A stretch of 64,000 bases of DNA from Curvibacter microcysteis. Its GTDB lineage: Bacteria; Pseudomonadota; Gammaproteobacteria; Burkholderiales; Burkholderiaceae_C. Each line of letters opens with the position of its first letter. The stretch's first letter is position 1. This document shows, one piece after another, positions 42,903-51,051 of the stretch. The notes beneath the pieces were generated by a model, which was not told where the DNA came from, made no database searches, and was given only the letters and a program-made list of their open reading frames with translations. The stretch lies in the NCBI RefSeq assembly GCF_028649435.1, contig NZ_JAQSIN010000001.1. One strand, 5' to 3'. The position numbers were made by a program, and so were the translations under genes.

Positions 42903-43766
42903 ATGAAACTGCTTCGCCACGGCCCCAAGGGCCAAGAAAAGCCTGCGCTGCTGCACAGCGACGGCACCCTGCGTGACCTGAGCGGCGTCATCGCCGACAT
43001 CGGCCCGGCCCAGCTGTCGCCAGCCGGCCTGGCCGCGCTGCAAGCGCTGGACATCGGCGCCTTGCCCGTTGTTGAGCCGGGCCGCCTGGCCGTGCCCTGG
43101 ACTGGCATGCGCAAGTTCATCGCCATTGGCCTGAACTACGCCGACCACGCCGCCGAGTCCAACATGCCGATTCCGAAAGAGCCCATCGTCTTCACCAAGA
43201 CCGTGGACTCGGCCGTGGGTTGCAACCACCCGGTGGTGTTGCCCCAGGGCTCGGTCAAGAGCGACTGGGAGGTGGAGCTGGGTGTGGTCATTGGCAGCCG
43301 CGCGCGCTATGTCAGCGAGGCCGACGCCCTGAAGCATGTGGCCGGCTACTGCACCATCAACGATGTGTCTGAGCGAGAGTACCAACTTGAGCGCGGCGGC
43401 ACCTGGGACAAGGGCAAGGGCTGCGACACTTTCGGTCCCATCGGCCCCTGGCTGGTCAGCGCCGACGAGGTGGGTGACCCGCAAAACCTGGCCATGTGGC
43501 TGGACGTGAACGGCGAGCGCCAGCAAACCGGCAACACCCGCACCATGATCTTCACCGTGGCCCAACTGGTCAGCTACCTGAGCCGCTTCATGACCCTGGA
43601 GCCCGGCGACCTGATCACCACCGGCACCCCGCCCGGTGTGGGCATGGGCAAGAAGCCGCAGGCGCAGTTCCTGAAGCCGGGCGACGTGATGGCCCTGGGC
43701 ATTGAAAAACTGGGCAGCCAGCAGCAAACCGTGTACGCCTGGGACCCGGCGCTGATCGACGGCTGA
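42903..43766 (+). CDS. 2,4-diketo-3-deoxy-sugar-acid hydrolase (FAH superfamily)
   Basis: 287-residue FAH-family protein of the type often labelled ureidoglycolate lyase but whose characterised relatives hydrolyse 2,4-diketo-3-deoxy-L-fuconate or -rhamnonate to pyruvate and a hydroxy acid. Seen: IGLNYADHAAES (about 75-86), metal ligands in DWEVELGVVIG (121-131) with Glu123 and Glu125, and Asp154 in INDVSERE. From a pentonate substrate the products would be pyruvate and glycolate. Last gene of the TRAP operon; a short GC-rich gap separates it from a converging cytochrome gene. Confidence 0.87.
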   Translation: MKLLRHGPKGQEKPALLHSDGTLRDLSGVIADIGPAQLSPAGLAALQALDIGALPVVEPGRLAVPWTGMRKFIAIGLNYADHAAESNMPIPKEPIVFTKTVDSAVGCNHPVVLPQGSVKSDWEVELGVVIGSRARYVSEADALKHVAGYCTINDVSEREYQLERGGTWDKGKGCDTFGPIGPWLVSADEVGDPQNLAMWLDVNGERQQTGNTRTMIFTVAQLVSYLSRFMTLEPGDLITTGTPPGVGMGKKPQAQFLKPGDVMALGIEKLGSQQQTVYAWDPALIDG

Positions 43767-43807
43767 GTCCGTGCAAATGGCCCTGCGGCCCTGCGGCGCG
43801 CAGGCCC

Positions 43808-44236
43808 TCAATGCTTGGGGGGCGGCAGGGTCAGGATCCACTCCGCCAGCGACAGGGCCTCGGCCTCGCTGACCCGCACCTGGGGCGGCATGACCAGCCG
43901 GCCCCAGCGGCCCACGCTGCCTTCGCGGATGTGGCTGGCCAAGCGGGCCGCCGCACCGTCTTCGCCGTGGTAGCGCTCGGACACCTGGGCAAAGCCCGGG
44001 CCCACCTGGCGCCCCACCACGCCGTGGCAGGACAGGCAAGCGCGTGCCTTGGCCAGGGCCAGCCCGGTTTGCTGGACTTCGCTTGGCACGGGCTCGTGGC
44101 CCGACGGGTGCCACCACAGCCAGCCCCCCGCCAGCAACAGGGCGGTGGCAGTGCCCGCGAGCAGGGCCCACCGCCAGGGGCGGCGAGGGCGTTGGGGGGA
44201 TGGACCAGGGTTCACGGTAGAGGCTCCTGGCGACAT
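43808..44236 (-). CDS. Membrane-anchored or exported c-type cytochrome
   Basis: 142-residue protein with an N-terminal hydrophobic segment (WALLAGTATALLLAGGWLWW, about 22-41) and one heme-attachment motif CLSCHG at about residues 63-68. A Met in GRLVMPPQ is the likely sixth ligand, placed as in class I cytochromes c. The segment could be an uncleaved anchor. It would carry electrons in the periplasm; the partner is not evident from neighbours. It diverges from an isochorismatase-family gene over 92 bp. Confidence 0.85.
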   Translation of the reverse strand: MSPGASTVNPGPSPQRPRRPWRWALLAGTATALLLAGGWLWWHPSGHEPVPSEVQQTGLALAKARACLSCHGVVGRQVGPGFAQVSERYHGEDGAAARLASHIREGSVGRWGRLVMPPQVRVSEAEALSLAEWILTLPPPKH

Positions 44237-44328
44237 TGTGCCGCGCCGCCGGATTCAAGGGCAGAATCAGCCTGGGCGCCGCGCTCCGGGGCTGGTTGCC
44301 CACCCACCTTCTTTCACACCGCCGCACC

Positions 44329-44865
44329 ATGTCCACTGCCGTTCTTGTCATCGATGTCCAACAAGGTCTTTGCGAAGGTGAGGGCGCAGCCCATGATGTG
44401 CCGGGTTTGATCGGGCGCCTCAACACCGTCACCGCGCGGGCGCGATCGGCAGGGGTGCCGGTGCTGTTCATCCAGCACGAGTCAGGCCCGGGCTACCTCG
44501 AACACGGCACGGCCGCCTGGCAACTGGCCAACGGCCTGCAGCACGCCCCCGGGGACCTGCGCGTGCGCAAGACCACGCCCGACTCCTTTTTGCGCACCGA
44601 CCTGGCCGATCACTTGCAAGCCCTGGGCGTGCGCGACGTGGTGGTCTGCGGCATGCACAGCGAGTTCTGTGTAGACACCACGACGCGGCGGGCCCTGGCC
44701 CTGGGCTACCCGGTGCGCCTGGTGGCCGACGCGCACAGCTCGGCAGGCAATGCCCACCTGAGCGCGCCCCAGGTCATTGCCCACCACAACGCCACCCTGG
44801 CCAACATCAGCAGTTTTGGACCGCGCGTGAGCCTGGTGAACACGGCCGACCTGCGCTTCGACTGA
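44329..44865 (+). CDS. Cysteine hydrolase (isochorismatase/nicotinamidase family)
   Basis: 178-residue isochorismatase-fold hydrolase. The Asp-Lys-Cys triad is visible: Asp in VLVIDVQQG (residue 9), Lys in RVRKTTPDSF, and Cys in GMHSEFCVDTTTRR. Relatives hydrolyse nicotinamide, ureidoacrylate or similar amides, and a specific substrate cannot be given. ATG at 44329 begins the fold. A hairpin without a T-run follows 7 bp after the stop. Apparently monocistronic. Confidence 0.9.
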   Translation: MSTAVLVIDVQQGLCEGEGAAHDVPGLIGRLNTVTARARSAGVPVLFIQHESGPGYLEHGTAAWQLANGLQHAPGDLRVRKTTPDSFLRTDLADHLQALGVRDVVVCGMHSEFCVDTTTRRALALGYPVRLVADAHSSAGNAHLSAPQVIAHHNATLANISSFGPRVSLVNTADLRFD

Positions 44866-45168
44866 GCGCCGGCACGGCGGCTGCCGTGTCATAAGCTGCC
44901 AATCGGCTTGGTGTTTGGCGCCAACCCAGCGGGGAGGGCAGGGTCCGGTCTTGCCTCGGGATAACCCTGGACCCCAACAGGCGCAAGGCGGATGGCCATT
45001 TTCTGTGGCCAGCTCGTCCGGGCTTGCCGCCCAGGGATCTGGGCCTGTTTGATCTTTTTTGCCAATCATTTTGGGCCAATGCGCGATTGGCCTGGCGCGC
45101 TGTGCTGCGCACACTGAGGTCTGAGTCAGCCCCAAGAGGTCGACCTTCCACTTCCTCGGAGACACGCC
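44866..45168. other. 303-bp intergenic region before the second acyl-CoA cluster
   Basis: No gene is seen. From left to right it holds a CACGGC-GGCT-GCCGTG hairpin (44873-44888) that may end the isochorismatase transcript, a TTGGCGCCAA palindrome (44915-44924), a TTTGATCTTTTTT patch, a GGCCAAT-N5-ATTGGCC inverted repeat (45074-45092), and a GGAGA ribosome site before the Bug gene at 45169. It most likely contains the promoter and operator of the large operon downstream. Confidence 0.6.
45074..45092. promoter_or_regulatory. Candidate operator GGCCAAT-N5-ATTGGCC
   Basis: Perfect 7-bp inverted repeat with a 5-bp spacer, 76 bp upstream of the Bug gene start. Further CCAAT copies lie nearby (45062, 44900). 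The symmetry and position fit a dimeric repressor site of TetR or MarR size; no regulator gene sits next to it. Confidence 0.42.
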
Positions 45169-46158
45169 ATGCACACCACCCGCCGCGCCGCGCTGCAGGC
45201 CGCCACTGCCCTTGGCCTGGGGGCCATGGCGCCCACCCTGTGGGCCCAGAGCGGCCCCAGTGCCTACCCCAGCAAGCCGATCCGCCTGGTCGTGCCTTAC
45301 CCGGCCGGGGGCGGCACCGACATCCTGGCGCGCATCCTGGCCACCCAATTGGGCCAGGCCTGGGGGGTCTCGGTGCTGGTGGACAACAAGCCGGGCGCCA
45401 GCGGCATCTTGGGCAATGACCTCGTGGCCAAGGCCCCGGCCGACGGCTACACCGTGCTGGTGGCCATCACCGCCTTGATCCAGGCCCCGGCGCTGTACGC
45501 GAAAGTGCCCTACGACCCGCTGCGCGACTTCAGCCCGGTGTCGCAACTGGCCACCTCGTCGGACCTGTTCGTGGTGCCTGCCAGCTCGCCTGCCAAGACC
45601 CTGGCCGAGTTCATCGCGCTGGCCAAGGCCCGGCCGGGCAAGCTCAACTACGGCACCTATGGCAACGGCACCTCGTCCCACCTGCATGGCGAGCTGTTCA
45701 AGATGGCCGCCGGCATCCACCTGATCTCCGTGCCCTACAAGGGCGCCGGCCCTGAGGTCAATGACCTGTTGGGCGGCCAGCTGGATTCGGCCTTTGTTGA
45801 CGCCACCTCGATCACGCCCCACCTGCGCTCGGACAGCATCCGTGTGCTGGGCCTCACCGGCAGCCAGCGCCACCCCGCGCTCCCCGAGGTGGCCACGCTG
45901 GGTGAGCAAGGCCTCAAAGGCTTTGAGGCCCATGGCTGGTTTGGCGTCTTCCTGCCCGCGGGCACGCCGCGCCCCATCGTCGACAAGCTCTCGGCCGAGG
46001 TGCAGCGCATCGTGGCCGGCGCCGAACTCAACAGCCGCCTCAAAGCCATGGGCCTGACCCCGGTCGGCGGCAGCCCCGAACAGCTGCAATCCGTGCTGAG
46101 CACGGACTTGCCGCGCTGGGAAAAGATCGTGCGCGACGCGCGCATCAGCCTCGAATAA
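45169..46158 (+). CDS. Bug/TctC-type periplasmic binding protein 5
   Basis: 329-residue orphan receptor. The N-terminus HTTRRAALQAATALGLGA is twin-arginine-like, with cleavage near LWA-Q; the mature domain has SKPIRLVVPYPAGGGTD and PADGYTV signatures. First gene of the large plus-strand cluster of CoA-ester enzymes and therefore likely to bind the acid that cluster degrades. Preceded by a 303-bp gap with a candidate operator and by a GGAGA ribosome site. Confidence 0.93.
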   Translation: MHTTRRAALQAATALGLGAMAPTLWAQSGPSAYPSKPIRLVVPYPAGGGTDILARILATQLGQAWGVSVLVDNKPGASGILGNDLVAKAPADGYTVLVAITALIQAPALYAKVPYDPLRDFSPVSQLATSSDLFVVPASSPAKTLAEFIALAKARPGKLNYGTYGNGTSSHLHGELFKMAAGIHLISVPYKGAGPEVNDLLGGQLDSAFVDATSITPHLRSDSIRVLGLTGSQRHPALPEVATLGEQGLKGFEAHGWFGVFLPAGTPRPIVDKLSAEVQRIVAGAELNSRLKAMGLTPVGGSPEQLQSVLSTDLPRWEKIVRDARISLE

Positions 46159-46209
46159 ACCGCTTTCAGTCCTTCAGCACATCGGCCTGCCAAGGCCCAG
46201 GAGACCCGC

Positions 46210-47418
46210 ATGAGTGCCACTTCGAAACGCGCCGTCCACGTCGTGGGCGTCGGCATGATCCCCTTCACCAAACCGGGGGCCAGCGAGCCCTACACCCAGA
46301 TGGGTGCGCGCGCCGCGCAGCTGGCTCTGCAAGACGCCGGTCTGGCCTACGACCGGGTGCAGCAAGCCTATGTGGGCTATGTCTACGGCGACTCCACCGC
46401 CGGCCAGGCGGCCATTTACGGCGTGGGCCTGAGCGGCATCCCGGTGTTCAACGTCAACAACAACTGCTCCACCGGCTCCAGCGCCCTGTTCCTGGCGCGC
46501 CAGGCGGTGGAGAGCGGCATGATCGACTGCGCCATCGCGCTGGGCTTTGAGCAAATGCAGCCCGGGGCGCTCAAGGGCGCCTGGGACGACCGCCCCTCGC
46601 CCATGGCCCGCTTTGCCGAGGTCATGAGCGCCCACCAGGGCTACGACCCGCAGGCCCCGCGCGCGGCCCAGTTCTTTGGTGGCGCGGCGCGTGACCACAT
46701 GCGCCAGTACGGCACGCGCGCCGACACCTTTGGCCGCATCTCGGTCAAGGCACGTCAGCACGCGGCGCGCAACCCGCTGGCCGTGTTCCGCCAGACCCTG
46801 ACCCTGGACGAGGTCATGGCCTCGGCCGGTGTGTTCGACCCCCTGACCCGCTTCCAATGTTGCCCGCCGACCTGCGGCGCGGCCGCCGCCGTGGTGTGTT
46901 CAGCCGACTTTGCGCGCCGCCACGGCCTGAACCAGCAGGTGGTGATCGCCGCCCAGGCCATGACCACCGACCGCCCCAGCACCTTCGACAGCGACGACAT
47001 GCGCCGCGTGGTGGGCTACGACATGAGCGTGGCCGCCGCGCGCCAGGTGTACGAGGCCGCCGGCATCGGCCCCGAGGACCTGGACGTGGTCGAGCTGCAT
47101 GACTGCTTCACCGCCAACGAGCTGATCACCTACGAAGCCCTGGGCCTGTGTGGCGAGGGCGGGGCCGAGCAGTTCATCCTCGACGGCGACAACACCTACG
47201 GTGGGCGCATCGTCACCAACCCCTCGGGGGGCTTGCTGTCCAAGGGCCACCCGCTGGGCGCCACCGGCCTGGCCCAGTGCTACGAGCTGACCCAGCAGCT
47301 GCGCGGCCAGGCCGAGCAGCGCCAGGTCGAAGGCGCGCGCACCGCGCTGCAACACAACCTGGGCCTGGGCGGCGCCTGCGTGGTCACGCTCTACCAGGCC
47401 ACCGGCGCGGCCGCTTGA
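46210..47418 (+). CDS. SCP-x-type thiolase
   Basis: 402-residue thiolase of the sterol-carrier-protein-x class, which cleaves (often 2-methyl-branched) 3-oxoacyl-CoA. Catalytic residues are intact: Cys86 in NNNCSTGSSA, His297 in ELHDCF, His347 in GHPLGATG and Cys390 in GLGGACVV. The sterol-carrier domain itself is absent. It is followed after 16 bp by the first MaoC gene. The contrast with the Cys-less homologue at 55877 is useful: this is the true thiolytic enzyme of the cluster. Confidence 0.92.
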   Translation: MSATSKRAVHVVGVGMIPFTKPGASEPYTQMGARAAQLALQDAGLAYDRVQQAYVGYVYGDSTAGQAAIYGVGLSGIPVFNVNNNCSTGSSALFLARQAVESGMIDCAIALGFEQMQPGALKGAWDDRPSPMARFAEVMSAHQGYDPQAPRAAQFFGGAARDHMRQYGTRADTFGRISVKARQHAARNPLAVFRQTLTLDEVMASAGVFDPLTRFQCCPPTCGAAAAVVCSADFARRHGLNQQVVIAAQAMTTDRPSTFDSDDMRRVVGYDMSVAAARQVYEAAGIGPEDLDVVELHDCFTANELITYEALGLCGEGGAEQFILDGDNTYGGRIVTNPSGGLLSKGHPLGATGLAQCYELTQQLRGQAEQRQVEGARTALQHNLGLGGACVVTLYQATGAAA

Positions 47419-47434
47419 GCGGAGACCTCACACC

Positions 47435-47920
47435 ATGATCGACACCCGCTACATCGGCCACCGCTTTGCACCCTACAGCGTGCCCGTCGAGGCCGGCCGC
47501 CTGCGTTTTTTTGCCAAGGCCACCGGCCAGACCGACCCGGTCTACAGCGACCCCGACGCCGCCCGCGCTGCTGGCCACCCGGCCTTGCCGGTGCCGCCCA
47601 CCTTCCTGTTCTGCCTGGAGATGGAGTCGCCCAACCCCGCTGCCGTGCGCGAGCTGCTGGGCCTGGACTACAAGGGCTTGCTGCATGGCGAGCAAGGCTT
47701 TGTCTACCACCGCCAGGCCCATGCCGGCGACACGCTGACCTTCGAGCAGCGCATCGAAGACATCTACGCCAAGAAGGGCGGGGCGCTGGAGTTTGTCGTG
47801 CGCCTGACCCGCGTCAGCAACCAGCACGGCGACCTGGTGGCGGAGCTGCGCTGCGTCACCGTCATGCGCCACGCCAGCCCGGCCAGCGCCCCCGCCGTTT
47901 CAACCCCTGCCAAGGCCTGA
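47435..47920 (+). CDS. MaoC-like hydratase subunit, N-terminal type
   Basis: 161-residue hotdog-fold protein of the FAS1/MaoC N-terminal dehydratase group (YIGHRFAPYSVPVEAGRLRF at the start, then ATGQTDPVYSDPDAARAAGH). It lacks a clear hydratase-2 catalytic motif and probably dimerises with the catalytic MaoC protein encoded 3 bp downstream, as HadA/HadB and ChsH1/ChsH2 do. Expected role: hydration of an enoyl-CoA to (R)-3-hydroxyacyl-CoA. Confidence 0.87.
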   Translation: MIDTRYIGHRFAPYSVPVEAGRLRFFAKATGQTDPVYSDPDAARAAGHPALPVPPTFLFCLEMESPNPAAVRELLGLDYKGLLHGEQGFVYHRQAHAGDTLTFEQRIEDIYAKKGGALEFVVRLTRVSNQHGDLVAELRCVTVMRHASPASAPAVSTPAKA

Positions 47921-47923
47921 GTC

Positions 47924-48349
47924 ATGAGCGCCACTTTGCCGAACTACGACACCGTTGCCGTGGGCGACGCCTTGCCCTCATTCGAGACCCCGGCCCTGAG
48001 CCGCCTGACCCTGGCGCTGTACTGCGGCGCCTCGGGCGACCACAACCCCATCCATGTGGACAGCGACTTCGCGCGCGCCGCCGGCCAGCCCGACGTGTTT
48101 GCCCACGGCATGTTGTCCATGGCCTGGCTGGGTCGCCTGCTGACGAACTGGGCGCCGCAAAGCGCGCTGCGCGAGTACAGCGTGCGCTTTGCCGCCATCA
48201 CCCAGGTGGCCGAGCGCATCACCTGCGCGGGCCAGGTGACCGAGAAATTTGAACGCCAGGGCGAGCGCTGCGTGCGCGTGACCTTGAGCACCACCAACGC
48301 CGAGGGCGTGGTCAAGCTGGCCGGTGAGGCCGTCATCGCGCTGGGCTGA
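47924..48349 (+). CDS. MaoC-like (R)-specific enoyl-CoA hydratase, catalytic subunit
   Basis: 141-residue single hotdog MaoC protein with the hydratase-2 motif GDHNPIHVD: catalytic Asp39 and His44. Together with the 161-residue partner encoded immediately upstream it should form a heteromeric (R)-specific hydratase. It is followed by an SDR that could oxidise the (R)-3-hydroxyacyl-CoA formed. Confidence 0.9.
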   Translation: MSATLPNYDTVAVGDALPSFETPALSRLTLALYCGASGDHNPIHVDSDFARAAGQPDVFAHGMLSMAWLGRLLTNWAPQSALREYSVRFAAITQVAERITCAGQVTEKFERQGERCVRVTLSTTNAEGVVKLAGEAVIALG

Positions 48350-48408
48350 GGCCCGCTGCGACCGCCCAAGCCCCTTCCTCCCCATTCAACGCAACCCGAA
48401 TTCAAACC

Positions 48409-49242
48409 ATGAGCATCCTTCCCAAACTCGACGGCAAAGTGGCCCTGGTCTCCGGCTCTGGCCGGGGCATTGGCCGCGAGATCGCCCTCAAGCTCGCCAG
48501 CGAAGGCGCGCGCGTGGTCATCAACGACCTGGACGAGGCCCCGGCCCGCCAGACCGTGGCCGAGATCGAAGCCGCCGGGGGCCGCGCCGTGGCCTGCGTG
48601 GGCAGCGTCACCGACAGCGGCTTTGCCGAGCGCTTTGTGCAGACCGGCATCGACACCTTTGGCGGCCTGGACATCATCGTCAACAACGCGGGCTACACCT
48701 GGGACAACGTGGTGCAGAAGATGAGCGACGAGCAATGGGACGCCATGCTGGCCGTGCACCTGACGGCACCGTTCCGCATCCTGCGCGCGGCCTCGGCCTT
48801 CATCCGCGAGGCCTCGCGCCAGGAGGCCGAAGCGGACCGCGTGGTGTTCCGCAAGGTGGTCAACATCTCGTCCACCTCGGGCGTCTATGGCAACGCGGGC
48901 CAGGCCAATTACGCGGCGGCCAAGGCCGGCATCAACGGCCTGACCAAGGCCATGGCCAAGGAGTGGGGGCGTTACAAGGTCAACGTCAACAGCGTGGCCT
49001 TTGGCCTGATCAAGACCCGCCTGACCGAGGCCGCGGCCGGTGGCGACGCCAGCATCGACATCGCGGGCCAGCAGATCCGCGTGGGCGTCAACCCGCAAAT
49101 CCTGAAGAACGCCGAGGCCTTGATTCCCCTGGGCCGGGGCGGCACGCCCGAAGAGGCCGCCGGCGCGGTCTACCTGTTCTGCATCCCCGAGTCCAACTAC
49201 GTCAGCGGCCAGGTCCTGGTCTGCGGCGGCGGCCGCCCCTGA
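48409..49242 (+). CDS. SDR, 3-oxoacyl reductase/3-hydroxyacyl-CoA dehydrogenase type
   Basis: 277-residue FabG-like short-chain dehydrogenase. SGSGRGIG is the nucleotide loop (about 15-22), INDLDEAPA follows the second strand (Asp, NAD preference), IVNNAG is near 90-95, and Ser/Tyr/Lys lie in ISSTSGVYGNAGQANYAAAK. A long insertion between strands (REASRQEAEADRVVF) is unusual. It is located between the MaoC pair and an acyl-CoA dehydrogenase, fitting oxidation of an (R)-3-hydroxyacyl-CoA. Confidence 0.9.
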   Translation: MSILPKLDGKVALVSGSGRGIGREIALKLASEGARVVINDLDEAPARQTVAEIEAAGGRAVACVGSVTDSGFAERFVQTGIDTFGGLDIIVNNAGYTWDNVVQKMSDEQWDAMLAVHLTAPFRILRAASAFIREASRQEAEADRVVFRKVVNISSTSGVYGNAGQANYAAAKAGINGLTKAMAKEWGRYKVNVNSVAFGLIKTRLTEAAAGGDASIDIAGQQIRVGVNPQILKNAEALIPLGRGGTPEEAAGAVYLFCIPESNYVSGQVLVCGGGRP

Positions 49243-49253
49243 AGGAACCCACC

Positions 49254-50408
49254 ATGGACGACAGCGTGTTGAGCTTTCCGCGCAGCGTGTTCCGCGAGGA
49301 CCACGAGGCCTACCGCGACACCGTGCGCCGCTTTCTGACGCGCGAGTGCCTGCCCCGGCAGGCCGCCTGGGACGAGGCCGGCCGCGTCGACCGCGAGACC
49401 TGGCTCAAGGCCGGCCGCGAGGGCCTGCTGTGCACCGCCATCGACCCCGACCACGGTGGCGCGGGCGGGGACTTCGGCCACTGCGCCGTGTTGGTGGAAG
49501 AGGTGGCGCGCTCCGGCATCAGCGGCCCGGGCTTTCACCTGCACTCGGACATCATCGCCCCCTACATCGAGCGCCTGGGCACCGAGGCGCAAAAGCAGCA
49601 GTGGCTGCCGCGCTGCGCCAGCGGCGAGACCATCCTGGCCATCGCCATGAGCGAGCCCGGCGCGGGCAGCGACCTCAAGGCCATCCGCACCACGGCGCGG
49701 CGCGAGGGCGATGACTACGTCATCCACGGCGCCAAGACCTTCATCAGCAATGGCCTGAACTGCGACCTGGTGGTGCTGGTGGCCAAGACCGCCCCCGAGC
49801 TGGGCGCCAAAGGCACTTCGCTGATCCTGGTCGAGGCCGACCGCCCCGGCTTCCGCAAGGGCCGCAAGCTCGACAAGATGGGGCTCAAGGCGGCCGACAC
49901 GGCCGAGCTGTTCTTTGACGAGGTGCGCGTGCCGGTCAGCAACCGCCTGGGCGAAGAGGGCCAAGGCTTCAGCTACCTGATGACCGAGCTGGCCCAGGAG
50001 CGCCTGATCATCGCCATCGGCGCGGCCGCCAAGCTCGAGGCCATGCTGGCCGAGACCATCCGCTACACCAAGGAGCGCATGGTGTTCGGCAAACCGCTGT
50101 TCGACTTCCAGAACACCCGCTTCAAGCTGGCCGACATCAAGGCCCGCGCCACGGCGGTGCGCATGATGGTCGACCAGTACCTGGCCGAGCACCTGCGCCG
50201 CAAGCTGACGCTGCAAGAGGCCGCCATCGCCAAGCTCTACAGCACCGAAGAGCTGGGCCGCTGCCTGGACGAGCTGCTGCAACTCTACGGCGGCTACGGC
50301 TACATGATGGAGTACCCCATCTGCCGCGCCTATGTGGACTCGCGTGTCAACCGCATCTACGGCGGCACCAGCGAGGTCATGAAAGAGCTGATCGGTCGCT
50401 CGCTCTGA
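49254..50408 (+). CDS. Acyl-CoA dehydrogenase (long-chain type)
   Basis: 384-residue acyl-CoA dehydrogenase with complete signatures: AMSEPGAGSDLKAI, GAKTFISNG, then QLYGGYGYMMEYPICRAY and YGGTSEVMKELIG at the C-terminus. This resembles long-chain and terpenoid acyl-CoA dehydrogenases such as LCAD or AcdA/CitN (known relatives). ATG at 49254 is 11 bp after the SDR stop. It ends the first half of the right-hand cluster; a converging DUF2306 gene follows. Confidence 0.92.
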   Translation: MDDSVLSFPRSVFREDHEAYRDTVRRFLTRECLPRQAAWDEAGRVDRETWLKAGREGLLCTAIDPDHGGAGGDFGHCAVLVEEVARSGISGPGFHLHSDIIAPYIERLGTEAQKQQWLPRCASGETILAIAMSEPGAGSDLKAIRTTARREGDDYVIHGAKTFISNGLNCDLVVLVAKTAPELGAKGTSLILVEADRPGFRKGRKLDKMGLKAADTAELFFDEVRVPVSNRLGEEGQGFSYLMTELAQERLIIAIGAAAKLEAMLAETIRYTKERMVFGKPLFDFQNTRFKLADIKARATAVRMMVDQYLAEHLRRKLTLQEAAIAKLYSTEELGRCLDELLQLYGGYGYMMEYPICRAYVDSRVNRIYGGTSEVMKELIGRSL

Positions 50409-50446
50409 GCCCCCGCCTGCCCCTCAGCCCCATGCGCCAGCGCCAC

Positions 50447-50860
50447 TCACAGCCAGCCCAGCCATTGGCCCCAGACCAGCTGCCCCAGGTAGCGGCTGGG
50501 CAGCAGGGTGAACACGCCTGCGCCCACGCAGGCCGACCAGTACAGTGCCTGCATGGTCTTGCGGTGGGCGCTGATGTTGCGCTTGGCCAGGAACCAGAAG
50601 GCCCCGAACAGGCTGAACAAGGTCACCGGCACCAGCACGTGGATGGGCGTGTAGCCCGCCAGGTTGGGCAGCTGGAAGTCGCGGATGAACAGGGCCGAGA
50701 AGGCCGTGATCAGCATCAGCGTGACCCAGGCGTAGCCCGCTGCGCGGTGCAGCCAGGGCCGTTGCTTGGCGCCTTGCCGTGCCCACAAGGCCACCGGTCC
50801 CAGGACCAGGGCGCCCAAGGCGGCGCTGAGGTGGATGGCGATGGTGGGCGTGAGTTGCAT
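50447..50860 (-). CDS. DUF2306-family membrane protein
   Basis: 137-residue protein with four hydrophobic helices: IAIHLSAALGALVLGPVALW, AGYAWVTLMLITAFSALFI, IHVLVPVTLFSLFGAFWFLA and ALYWSACVGAGVFTLLPSRY. Conserved His residues (IHLSAALGA, LHRAAGY, AHRKTMQ) recall heme-binding membrane families, but no function is established. ATG at 50860 (MQLTPT) is preferred to 50905. It is the only minus-strand gene inside the right-hand cluster and splits it in two. Confidence 0.85.
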   Translation of the reverse strand: MQLTPTIAIHLSAALGALVLGPVALWARQGAKQRPWLHRAAGYAWVTLMLITAFSALFIRDFQLPNLAGYTPIHVLVPVTLFSLFGAFWFLAKRNISAHRKTMQALYWSACVGAGVFTLLPSRYLGQLVWGQWLGWL

Positions 50861-51051
50861 GGTGGGTTCCTTCGGGTGTGTCGCAATGGTTCGCAGTATC
50901 GCCACGCGACCCGGGGCGCGCTGCGCGCTTGCGACGGAGTGTCGTCCACGCGCGTGAAAGCCTCTGAGGGCGGCGCGAAATGCAGCCGCCCTGGCGCCGT
51001 TGGAACGGCCATGCCGAGCCCGTGCGATGGCCTGGTTTTGGGAGACCGATG

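Noticed and set aside
42903..43766. Ureidoglycolate lyase (purine breakdown)
   Set aside because: The name is commonly applied to this FAH subgroup, but no purine-degradation gene is nearby and the operon is clearly for sugar acids.
43767..43807. Bidirectional terminator between the diketo-acid hydrolase and the converging cytochrome gene
   Set aside because: The GC-rich sequence can form a CCTGCG/CGCAGG stem but has no T-run on either strand.
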